DNA of 64,000 nt from Blattamonas nauphoetae (Eukaryota > Preaxostyla > Oxymonadida), in NCBI GenBank assembly GCA_033064195.1, contig JARBJD010000117.1, positions 62,001 through 126,000 of the forward strand. The letters run 5' to 3'. Both the position numbers and the translations under genes were made by a program. How positions within the stretch are numbered: position 1 is the first letter of the stretch; each line of letters opens with the position of its first letter. Shown here in pieces: positions 1-10,840 of the stretch. A model generated the notes under the pieces. The model had not been told where the DNA came from, did not search any database, and saw nothing but the letters and a program-made list of their open reading frames with translations.

Positions 1-727
1 GAATCAACATGAGTCCTCTCCCCATGCCTTCGTCGGTGATCGAATGGCGGTTTCGGCACAAATGCCCAATATACTTCTCCGAAGGTGCGATAACGTGCTG
101 CAAAACCGTCTCGTGAACAGCTTGTCGCTCAATCTTATCTTCAGTTTTGTGATTACTCAGTCCAGTCGGAGTTGACAGCCAGAAAGCATTCGCGATGATT
201 TGTATGAGATAGGTGTGGACATAGACCGCTTCGGGAATAGAAAGAGACAGAGGATTAAGAGTGTTGATGATTTGGGGGATAATACCCGCTCTGAGGAGAG
301 CAAGACGACCATTGGATGAACAGAGAACGAATTGATTATCGAGTAGCTTCATCGAAGCTTTCATGATTGTCTGATTGGACGAAGAAAGGAGCACAGTGAT
401 CGAAGTCACAAAAGCGATCAAAGATTCAGGGGAGAATGAAGGATCGATTCCGAGAATTGAGTATTCTGATCGGAAGAAAACGGGATTCGTTATGGAATCG
501 AGAAATGAGGCAGCTTTCTCTTCCAAACGGTCGTTGAAGGGGAATCCGTCCTTTATCAGAGACACCAACGATCCGAAGATGGCTGAATTGACCGACGTTG
601 ATGCGACTTGGTTTCCATTCCATTTCATGAATGCTGAATTGTCTATCGACCATGAAAGACGATGAACAGACACACCATCGTTGTAATGTTGGTCCAACAT
701 GCTTGATTTAGAGATAAGATCACTCAT
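1..727 (-). CDS. Multicopy oxymonad hypothetical protein, 5' part (runs off the left edge)
   Basis: An open frame of 242 codons starts at ATG 727-725 and is still open at base 1, so the C-terminus lies outside the window. The protein begins MSDLISKSSMLDQHYNDG and contains SILGIDPSFSPESLIAFVTS, IPQIINTLNPLSLSIPEAV, ANAFWLSTP and APSEKYIGHLCRNR. I recall this pattern from a very large family of Blattamonas hypothetical proteins; the alternating amphipathic helices suggest an ARM/HEAT-like solenoid, which is inference. No signal peptide or membrane segment is seen, so it is probably cytoplasmic. There is no internal stop or frameshift. The short open frames on the opposite strand at 375-665 and in another minus frame at 426-653 are shadows of this gene. 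Function is unknown. Confidence 0.8.
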   Translation of the reverse strand, partial: MSDLISKSSMLDQHYNDGVSVHRLSWSIDNSAFMKWNGNQVASTSVNSAIFGSLVSLIKDGFPFNDRLEEKAASFLDSITNPVFFRSEYSILGIDPSFSPESLIAFVTSITVLLSSSNQTIMKASMKLLDNQFVLCSSNGRLALLRAGIIPQIINTLNPLSLSIPEAVYVHTYLIQIIANAFWLSTPTGLSNHKTEDKIERQAVHETVLQHVIAPSEKYIGHLCRNRHSITDEGMGRGLMLI

Positions 728-904
728 TATTCGAATCCTACCAATGAGCTACTTATTATGGGTTGATCGCTTGACGTAACTTCCGTACCCTCCCAACAGT
801 CGAATGCGACGTCCACACGTCAAAGGGGCTATTCCGTGCTGCTGTCTGATCTGGGGCCTCAACTGGTATCCATGAGGTCCTCGAGCACTCATTGGCAAGT
901 CTGT

Positions 905-984
905 GCTTGATCAACGTGAAACGAAATGGCTCCAAGTGGCGTCCAATCGAGCGAGAATCACTGCTTCCTTCGTCAACGGGCATT
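905..984 (+). repeat. Copy of the dispersed repeat found 3' of genes A and B
   Basis: Bases 941-981 match 15898-15938 and 20418-20458 exactly over 41 nt, and the 5' side from about 905 is recognisably similar (a gatcaa-gtgaaacgaa block). At the other two sites the repeat lies just downstream of the pseudokinase genes A and B. Here it abuts the truncated enolase, so it probably marks the breakpoint that brought the enolase fragment to this place. Confidence 0.8.
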
Positions 985-1017
985 TGCCAAGTTTATGTGC
1001 GACCTGGACGGAACGGA

Positions 1018-1959
1018 GAAAAAACAAAACGTGGTGCCAATGCCATTCTTGATGTTTCTATGGCAGTCTGCCGAGCTGCTGTCGCTGAGAAGGGTATCCC
1101 CCTCTACCGCTACATTGCTGAAATCTCCAGGAACAAGCAATTTCGCGCCCCAGTTCCGTGTTTCAATGTGATCAACGGTGACCAACACGCTGACAACAAA
1201 TTGCCACTCCAAGAGTGCATGATCTGCCCAATCGGTGCCCCCAGTTTTACTGAGGCTGTGCGCATGGGTGCTGAGATCTATGTGATCCTGAAGGGCATCG
1301 TGAAGAGTCGCTTTGGACTTGATGCCACCAACGTCGGCGATGAAGGCGGATTCGCTCCCCCATGTGTCGAGATCATGGAACCACTCGAGATCCTCGTGGA
1401 GGCCATTGAGAAAGCCGGCTATACTGGAAAGGTCAAGATCGGCGTGGACAGCGCAGCTTCTGAGCTCTTTGACGAGAAAGACAAAATGTACGAACTTGGA
1501 TTCAAATGTGAAGCTCGGAAAAAGGTCACTGGAGAACAACCCAAAGCAAAGTACATCGAGATGACTGAGAAATACCCCATTCTCTTCCTCGAAGATCCGT
1601 GCGACGAGGACGACTTCGACAACTTCCACGCGATCACCGAAGCTTTAATTCCCAGGAACATCCCAGTTGTTGGGGATGATCTCCTTTTCACTAATCTCGA
1701 CCGTATCTGGATGGCGCTGGAGAAGAAAACATGCAACTCCCTTCTCCTCAAGGTCAACCAGATTGGCTCCGTCATTGCCGACCTCGTTGTTGGTCTCGGA
1801 ACAGGACAAATCAAGTCTGGAGCTCCATGCCGTGGAGAGAGAACTGCCAAGAACAACCAGATCATGCGTATCGAAGAGGAACTCGGAAAGGAATGCGTCT
1901 ATGGCTCTCCCACCTGGAAGAGAAATCAGCCGCACTCCGATGTTTCATTTTACATCTAG
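1018..1959 (+). pseudogene. Enolase pseudogene (5' truncated, internal deletion)
   Basis: The frame encodes clear enolase blocks in order: RGANAILDVSMAVCRAAVAE, FNVINGDQHADNK, LDATNVGDEGGFAPP, YTGKVKIGVDSAASELFDEK, LFLEDPCDEDDFDN, VVGDDLLFTNLDRI, CNSLLLKVNQIGS, IADLVVGLGTGQIKSGAPCR and RIEEELGKE. Intact enolases are about 435 residues. Here roughly the first 95 residues are missing, replaced by repeat sequence in frame. About 30 residues are also deleted between NQIGS and ADLVVG, which removes the conserved SHRSGETEDTF segment with an active-site histidine. Substitutions in normally fixed positions (NGGSHAGNK to NGDQHADNK, EDPFDQDD to EDPCDEDD) agree with loss of function. The frame stays open to TAG at 1957-1959, so a translated non-catalytic relative cannot be excluded. 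A functional enolase presumably lies elsewhere in the genome. Confidence 0.85.
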
Positions 1960-3150
1960 TCTCTCATCTCAGTAAGATCTCATTCGGTTCTATGTTGTTG
2001 TTGAATATGCAAGCGTCACATCACTCAAGCAAAAAGTATTGAAAAAGAATGGGTTCTTCTGATCTGATCTTGATCAAGGGGTTCCAGAACCCTATCATCC
2101 ACCGTTTCCTGTTATTTTGGAGGGATGTGCCTCTGACATCACCAATGAATAAACCACGAATTTCCCATTGTCCATCACAAGAGTCACTGCCAACACGATC
2201 CAACTGTTGTCCTCCACGTGAAGCACGATCCGAGCAAGTACGGCCGATCTGAAAGGAAAGTTTCCTACTCAAACTGTTTTTTCAATCAATGGTTCAGATC
2301 AAGATCCATTTTGACGTTGATGCTGATTCAATTCATTTGGGCGATTCTCTTTGAAAGGTCGCAAAACACTAATGTGCGTCCCAAAAATTCATTTTTTGCC
2401 CAATTACCGTTCTTTATTTCAGTAGACAAGAAATAGGGAAATTATTGAATTTTAAGTTCGATCGCGTTCGATATCGTCCTTTTTTGTTGAAGACAATAGT
2501 GCACACTTTTTGTCACAGAATCTGTTCGAAAACAGAGAAACGATGGAAAACTACATAAAACGCTCATTCTGTGTGAGAGAACCAACACAAAGACATCTAT
2601 TGTAGAAAAAGACACGAAAAGTTCTGAATGGCAAAATCAACAATCATGATGAATTTTGTCTTCAAGATTGGCGGAACATGTCTAACAGAGGTGCTTTGAG
2701 GTATCTCTTGATTCAAAACGGTATTTGATGGGAATTAGAGGAAGAGTAGGGCGAACAAAGAGTCAGTGCCCGTTTGTGATCTATAAGACGAGAAATTTGT
2801 GAAAAAAGTTCCGATCGCGAGTGAAAACTGGAGAAAATATCACACAGTGCAAGTGTACAGATTGTCTTCTGGCTGTGAGAAACAATCTGTCTCGCCTCAA
2901 AAAAGTGCTGAGTGTCTGTCAGTGTGAACGAAATATATGACACAAACCAGGAGAATCACATGTAATGCACGGTATTAGGTCGGTTCAATCACGAATCTGA
3001 CAAATGAATACCGTGTGATGAAGAAGGAGTCACCTGAACTTGGAATCTGGAAAAAAGTGAGTGAAAATGGGAAAATCTGGTAATTCAAACCTTAAACGGG
3101 GAGAGAGAGGATGTTTATGTGAACTCTGCTGTTTTCTTTACGATATATAG
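1960..3150. other. Intergenic, no gene recognised
   Basis: About 1.2 kb of mixed composition between the enolase remnant and gene 1. Only short open frames occur and none resembles a family I know. The 3' part (about 2300-3150) is AT-rich and presumably contains the gene 1 promoter. Confidence 0.5.
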
Positions 3151-6100
3151 AGTGGGGATGGAGATAAAACGGAGGCGACCTTTCATTTAGAATCGCCCAT
3201 TTGTGTCTCCGTGGCACTCATCTCCAATGATCATTCTGTCTCACCCTTCACGGAGGGTCATGCTGCTCTCCCACTGGAGCAATTTCTAACCAACTATTAC
3301 GATCGCAACCTCGACGGATCAACGCACATCCCTTTTGAACTTCAACGGTTCGTTCACCATGGACAGAATATCCGAATTGCTCAAAGAACCTTGTCTATTT
3401 GTGGCCACTCAACAACTGTCGTCCATTCAAAAGATTTGCTCGTTCACCATCTGAACAATAGAAATAGAATCGAACCGGAAGATCGAGCGAATTTCCGACC
3501 AATTTTGTTGGTGAAGAATTCCACATTTTCACTTCTTGATCTGACCTTGATGGTGAGCACTCGTGGATGTATCGTCGCTCGTGTTTCGTCGTCCGATGTA
3601 GCCATATCACGAAGTAACATTTCCTCCAACGGCTTCCAATGCCCCTTTCTGGTTGATTTCGATTCGACCGGTGACTCGTGTCGTTTGATGTTTGAAGAAG
3701 TGTTCCATCGGACTCAAAACACATCTTTCCTCCATCCTCTGGTTTCTTCATCTTATGGGCATCAATTGGCGTCCAACATGCCAGTCATCACATCCAACTT
3801 GAAATTGGAAGGGATTGCTCTCTCCATCTCGGATTGTAAGATGTGTCATTCGACAGGTCCACTTTTCGACTTCGGAACACTCGACGATCGGACAAACCAG
3901 CTCAATGTTGACTGTGATGTGACATTGAGTGATTGCACCATTCGAAACGTCACAACGTCCAACCAAGTGCCAATCATTGACCATCACCTGAGAATGACGC
4001 AGAAAGTTGTGAATTGCCGCCTTTCTTCAAGTTTTGGGAACATTTGGGGAGCGATCTCGTGTGGATTGGATACTTCTGGATCGTTATTTGGGATGAATTG
4101 CTCATTTTCCAACATCCAGCCATCGTCGCTCCACCATGCACCCCACTCGCTACCCACGAACACCAACTCTGTTTTTGAATCTCCAACCCGTCAAGAACCG
4201 ACCAGTGATGAACTGACATTGATTTCATGTCGATTTTTTTTGCAAATTGAAGGAGCAGAAGCTCTGATCCATCTGAGCTCGACCCGCTCCTCGTCGTCGC
4301 GAACTGTCATGCTGGCCGACTGCTCGTTTCACGAGTGTGGATGCTCTGAAGGAAGCCCTTCGACGCTTCTTCTTTGCGGGATGGGATCAGTTTGTCTGTT
4401 TGACGTCTCATTTGTGAAATGTGGAGGACTGAATGGATCGTCGATTGTTGTGATTGAGAATTCGATTGTTGACTCGAATTCTTCCATCCACTTCATTGAC
4501 AGTGGAAGCTCAGAGCTGTATCTGACTGATCTCGTGAATACAGCTGAACTTGGGCTGATTGGTTACACTGACTCGCCTTCTCCATCACCATTCCTCTCCC
4601 CCGTTCATAAAACTCACCGCAGTGATCGCTCAAACGCAGTCGCACACGTCTCGGTCGAGGCCATCGATGAATACAACGAGTTCTTCTTCACTTTGCAATT
4701 TTCTTCGACAGAACTCCGGGACGTTGACATTAAAGTCGAGCTCAGAACCATACGTTGAAGTGCTTCTCGCTGTGGGCATTGACGATTATCAAATCCAGTT
4801 CAATCCGCCTTATTTTTCTGTTCCTGTCCCTTTCATTCCGGTCATCCCGCTCATCGAGCTGTCTTTAGACCACTATTCTGAGGATCGTTCCACTGTTGCG
4901 CTGTCCTTCTCGCTCACCAACGTGTATGATGGCAGCTACTCTGTCACTCTTGCCAACAATATGAATCCTGCCGATACGTGGACGACAATTCTGAATGTTG
5001 ACGGGGGGAGTACAAATTTTGTAGCCTCTGCCATTCTCTACCAAGTCGACAGTGACGATGTGGATCTGAAATGGGCAAGCACTTACACAATTGATCGAGT
5101 CGCCGATGAACACGACAATCCTCAGCACATGGACCTGAGGGGAAGCATCAGAATTCAAGCAGAACCAACCCGGATCGAAGGAATCGAGTCACGCAGCTTC
5201 TCCGACAAAACTGTGTTGACTCTGACAGGTCGCAAGTTTGGAACAGATTTCGACTTCTCACTCAGCCCAATCGCATCAACATCGTCCCGAAATGCCGTGT
5301 CGAATCCCATCACTGCGTCTTTTGTGAATTCCAGTGCAGCCACGTGTACCATTCCTGCTGTTGACGTTTCATTTGGAACACTGGCTCCTCCAGTCGCGTT
5401 TGGGGCAGAATATTCAATCGCAGCCTCGATCATCGTCAACTCTGGGCTCAGCCACACCATTTCTATGCCTGTCTATGCCACTTCAATCGTTCCACAAATG
5501 AGAGAGAATGGAAAGGAATGCACCTTGCTAGTCACTGGAAGTGAGTTCATGGAAGATGAACAGTTCGTCCTCGTTCTGACAGAATCGAGCGAATCGAATG
5601 CAGACCCAGTCACTCTCAATTTTGATGTTGTGATGAGGAGCTCGACAGAAGGAGAGTCATCGCCAATCGAACTCGGAAAGGAAGACTCGCTCAAATTTGA
5701 CACGACATACACGATTGTCAACCTTCATCTTTCCTCTGATTCATCGCTCACTGCCCGAACTCCTTCCACTCTCACAACACCGTCAGAGCCGTCTCTGTCG
5801 ACGAATGTCTTCCATGTGGATGGCGGAATCACAACCGAAAGCAACCCGTGCGGAACAATCACATCTCCCTGCCAAACTGTGAACCGAGCGCTCCAAATCA
5901 TCCAGTCAGCCTTGTTTATGTACAGGAGCATTCTCGTCACTCGAGGCCCAGTTCTCTCGCAGTCGTTCGAGATGCAGAATGGAATGACCCTGATTCTGAA
6001 GAAAGCGGGAGAGTTCACAGAAACCGTGAAGATTCCATCCACATCAGTCTCGTCCTCTCCGCTTCTCATTTTGACTGACAGTCGCACCAAACTAGACCAT

Positions 6101-6259
6101 CTTTCATTCACAATCGAAAACACGTCGCCATCACTCTGCCTCTTCTCAGCGACAAACACCGAAGTGGAACTGGAGGTTGAGAACAACGAAACATCGCAAC
6201 AAGAATCACACTGGATATCGACGTCAGAATGCGCAGTGACTGTGAATGGGCAGAAATCG

Positions 6260-6381
6260 CTCTCGCCATTCGTGTATCCAACACTGTCCGTGTCTGATTG
6301 TTCGGTGTCTCAGAACAAGTCGAAAGATCCTCTCGCCATTCGTGTATCCAACACTGTCCGTGTCTGATTGTTCGGTGTCTC
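6260..6381 (+). repeat. Left remnant of the 70-bp tandem array (one partial and one full unit)
   Basis: The core starting ctctcgccattcg occurs at 6260-6311 and a full 70-bp unit follows at 6312-6381. The mobile element that starts at 6382 separates these copies from the main block at 10841-13174, so the array had begun to expand before the element inserted. Confidence 0.95.
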
Positions 6382-9300
6382 TTACACAAACCGAAGCTCC
6401 CACTCCATTGAGATAGTAGTCCGTGAAGTGGCCCATAGGTCGTAAATGACAAATAGCATTCAATTGTAATTATTCTCCAAATTAGATTCATTATTTAAGC
6501 TTTGCACTTCTTTTTCTCGAATCAGGGCGAACCAATGATCCGAGAAACTTCCGCTTTCGCGGAGGGAGAGGGAGCAAAGGCCCTTGGGGCCTGGCACAAT
6601 CTTCGGGACAGGTCGTGAAACTCGTGGGAGCTTCGGTTTGTGTAAGAGGAGCTCCCTTACCAGTCGCTCCTCACAAACCTTAGCTCCCACTCCATTGAGA
6701 GTTGAAAAGATTAGATGAAGAGTTTGATCAAAAAGAAAACAGCATATCTGGTGAGTCAATCTGTAAAGATGATTCAGTTTAGGACCGTGACCCCACGATG
6801 AGTGGCTGTCACGAAGATTAGGTGTTGATCGATCCTTCGTCGGCTATCGAGGAGATACCACCCACTCTCAGTTTGAAGGTGACGGCAGGGTCGATCGTGA
6901 CGAGGACAAATGGGGTCAACTGTCATTCGAAATGCTCCATCGCGGGTAACAATCTTTGACTGTTCATTCTCAGAACGACCCCTCTTTCCAAGGCTTACTG
7001 TATCGGTCACAATTCGCCGTGACGAGTCTTCTTCGGGTGGGGTTGTCTGATTGGATCGGCTGAACAGATGAGAGTTCTCCTGTGGTTTTGGCCGTTCCCG
7101 TTGATCTCGACAGTAGCGACAATACGCGATGTGCACGAACATCCTTCAACAATTCTGTTGGGATAACAGTCAAGGATCGAGGGAAGTGAGACTGATGACG
7201 CTCTCTGTCCTTTGTCTAGTTTTTCTTTTGATTGCCCTTTCAGCGTCAGGGTGAGAAAACTGATATCTCCTCTTTCGATCTATGTATCATCAGCCTCGCT
7301 ATTAATATCACTGTCTGAGTGATCGCTCTCTTCATCGATGTCTTCGTGAGAGATCAACATCTGATCTCTCCACATCCCGTGAGATCTGTATAATCCGTTC
7401 CGAAGAGTGGCTGTTAACCCTATCCACATCTATATCATCAGAAATGTGCTTGTTATCCGATTCGTCGGGATCGTCAATGAGTAGCGGTCTATCGTCTGGA
7501 ATGACTCTCCTTCCTTCTCATTCCTCCAGAATCAGCTTTGAGTCTGATCCTTCCATCGTCGGGGGCGACTCTCTCTCCCTTCTTCACTCCCACCATAACT
7601 TGTTCGAGAATCATTGATGGGGTCTGAAATCTGGTTTTGGTGTCTGGTTTGATGTTCAGTTTTGTGGAGAGACGCAAGGAAACGGCACGACGACTAACGG
7701 ATGGATTGTTGAATTCTTTGATTTGAATGTTTTCCTGACAGATTGAGGAGAAGGAGTGCAGGGTCAAGGGAATGACCCTGAAGCATCCACATCATTCAAT
7801 GTGCTTTACCGGATGTGTCAGGCGATGATTTTCGCGAAAGGAAGGGTTAACTTTCACTTCTAGACAACGAAAGGCAAGCTGGGACAAGTTGGTCATGTCC
7901 ATGATACTGCTTGATCTCTGGGTGGTTTAACTGTGATTTTCTTCTGTCTGTGTCCACCTAGAATATCTTTCCTTCGGCTGTAACGATAATTCGTGAAAGG
8001 GTTGCTTCCATGAGTGGATAGACCGCAAAGTGGGCTCTATGGTGAAAAGTTCAAGAAAGGATGAGAGGGAGAAGGATCACTGTCTTTCAAGTTCGACGAA
8101 ACAGCTGGGTGTCGAAATGAATCATCAGGGAAGAGCGAAGAGCCTAACTGGTGGGAAGATGGGGTTATGATCTGCCAGTCGGAGACGAAATTTTGCCAAA
8201 TTGTGATAGTCGTGAAGGTTGAGTCGAGCAATTCGCATGATGCATCAAGGCGAGACTGGGTACTGCGCAATCCGACGTGGAGACCACGTTGAAAGATACA
8301 CAGCAGAGTATCTTGACTCACTGTATTTTCCTGATTGTGATTGTAACAGACGATTAGAGTATCTATGTCCAAGTTGTGGTTAAGAAATTTTCCTCTCCAA
8401 TCTTTCTTGAGATCCGGGCGATTAAAATATTTGTTGACGATCAGACAAAGTCAGTTTGTGATGCAGCCGTCCCGATTCGATACCGAACAATGGGAGTTGC
8501 ACCGTCTTGCCAACATTCCACAACCGTCCGTCTCTGGACGAGAGTCTCTGATCAAGAGACGAGTGTTCTCCGTCCAATTGGGTTGATGACTCTTTGAACA
8601 AAGTTTGCGTGAGATCCCCGAATGAGCTGGTGGAGAACGCACTAGGTTCAGAATTTTGTGTTTCTTGATCCCATTTGTGACTTCGGAAGACAGAGTTGAT
8701 TCTTGTTCAACGTGTGACGTCTCTAACAACGTTCCGTTTCATTTACTTTGCTTTGTCTGCTTGGTCGTCATTAATCGGAGTGAGGACAGACGTTGCGAGC
8801 CTTGTATTTCGACGTACTGAATGCATATCAAACAATCGACGATAAATGATGGGAGTGTCAAGTTGCTTCCCCCTTCGCTTATCGTGGAGTCCACCTCAAC
8901 AATCTCGTGGAAGTGTCAGTCGTATTCACATCGGCGGTGAATGTTATTGTTACAGATAAATCCAGAAAGTTTGAGCAACCATTCATGCCTGGATCGTTCG
9001 CTCAACCAGAATCCGACCATCCGTATAAGCAAGTAACTTTCGTGTCGAACTGCTCAGAACTATTGCACCAGATTTCATTTTCCAGATTTGGTGGATCGAG
9101 GAGAAGAGACTGCGTGGGCAGAGAGAGGACTCGAAGACGACCGGCCTTGTCTCGAGCGTTGTGCCTCCTGGGGAGATGCGAGCCTGTTTACCTGTTCCTC
9201 GTCGAACTGTCTCGGCATCGCGTTTGAGTCCACGTCGGAAAGGGTTGTGTACCAATCACACACTTCGACTGAGCGTTGGAGTGGATTCTGGAATGGCACG

Positions 9301-10837
9301 TCGAAGACGAGAGGGCTGCGAAGGACGGGTAGAGGACTCGAGAGGTCGACGAGTGCATCATGTTGATGTTGGCCAGTTCCGCTCTCCTCCTCTCTTCGGC
9401 GCTTTGTCGTCTCTGCACGGTCTTCACCTATGCGATTCTTGTGGCTCATCGATATGTCCGAACTTGTGGAAAGGAGGAAGTATATTGTGAAAACTTGATT
9501 GTCACTTGAGCCTGCTAATTCCATGATATGGAGACCGACTCTTGCATAATCTGAGGCTGATGCGAATTCTTCCGTTTAGGTGATATGGTTGTGAACAACC
9601 ACATTCGTTGAACAAGAGAGGGATCCATGGGAGACTCCCTTCTAACGAGAAAAGGTCCCGCAGATATCACAAGCTGATGTGACATTATCACTAAGGATCT
9701 AAAATGAACACGTTGTTGGTCAACAATAAGGCGAATTGCACCTATCTGACGAGAAAAAGTCGCCTGGTGTCCCTTCGAGATGGAAATGTTCTATGTCGGG
9801 TTTGATGAACACATCGGGGAAATAGTGACAGAGAAAGGTGATAAATAATATATCCATGGTGAACCTGGCCTCATAACTGTCACCAATCTTCCCTTCCATA
9901 ATAACTGTTTCGAGTGTTCCAAAACATCGTGAGTATCCTCCGATCGACACGAACGATGGTTGTAGCCGATCAATCGATATCATGATTTCTCCTCCTGCGA
10001 TGTGGGTAATTCTCCCAAAGATTCTCTGGCCATCGGGATGGAGAGGAGATTGAGCGGAGTATATCAGTGACCCGAATCTGTTGTCTACCTTGCAATTCTT
10101 CTGAACCTGTTGAGCGTTGTGTTTGATATCACCCAACCAGTAATTGTTGGTGGAAGGTAGATTTGGCGGATCTTCTTTCGAACTTGGTAGTGGTATTTCG
10201 TGTTTTCTAAGAACTTGTACAATTTGTCGTGAATGCCGAAGTGCTGATCGCGTATTCGAATATTGGTTGGACTGTATTCCGGGAGTCCAGAGGCGACTCG
10301 GACTGAAGTTGAGTCGACGAAATCGGCGAAAAAGGAAGCCCTTGCTTTCTTGAACAATGACTACTGAGATCGAAATACTCACTTGTTGCACTTCTTCCTT
10401 CTATGTTGAGGATCGTGCTTGGCCAGATCCTTCCTGTAATCACCGAGGAAAGACGGACTTGAGGAACCTTTCTTCGGATCTGTCGTCACAGTTGCGAGCT
10501 CTCTTCAAACTATCTTGAATCAAAGTGAAACTTAGCAACGCAATTGAGTTTAGGAGGGTTGAATGGAGTGCGTAGTGGACAAAATATCGAGAGTAGAAGA
10601 TGAAATTTGGCTCGGGAAATCTGTGGTTGAGAAAGTCTTCATAATCTTTCCAGAGTGGTTATGGAATCTCGGAAATTCCTTCCACAGCTTATATGTATGG
10701 TTTCCATTCTCGGGGGAACATTAAATCTTGTATTTGAATAACTATTTGGAATGTAAGGACCTATGGGCCACTTCACGGACTACTATCTCAATGGAGTGGG
10801 AGCTAAGGTTTGTGAGGAGCGACTGGTAAGGGAGCTC
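6382..10837. mobile_element. 4.5-kb composite TIR element inserted in the 70-bp array
   Basis: The element lies between array sequence ending gtctc and resuming agaacaag, with CTC on both sides (6379-6381 and 10838-10840), consistent with a 3-bp target duplication. The two ends share about 55-60 bp in inverted orientation, including cactccattgagatagtagt on the left and its complement on the right. End sequences also meet internally: 6622-6644 is the complement of the left end and 6645-6700 matches the complement of the right end. This suggests one copy inside another or an inverted end segment. The interior has only short open frames (largest about 223 codons, minus strand, 9720-10391) and I recognise no transposase. 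The class is undetermined and the element appears degraded. Confidence 0.75.
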
Positions 10838-10840
10838 CTC

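Noticed and set aside
754-772. Family promoter motif upstream of the enolase remnant (ttattatgggttgatcg)
   Set aside because: Similar boxes, but no family gene start follows at the expected distance; probably chance.
6382-10837. Retroelement or virus-derived element
   Set aside because: No reverse transcriptase, integrase, capsid or polymerase motif was recognised; the ends are inverted, not direct, repeats.
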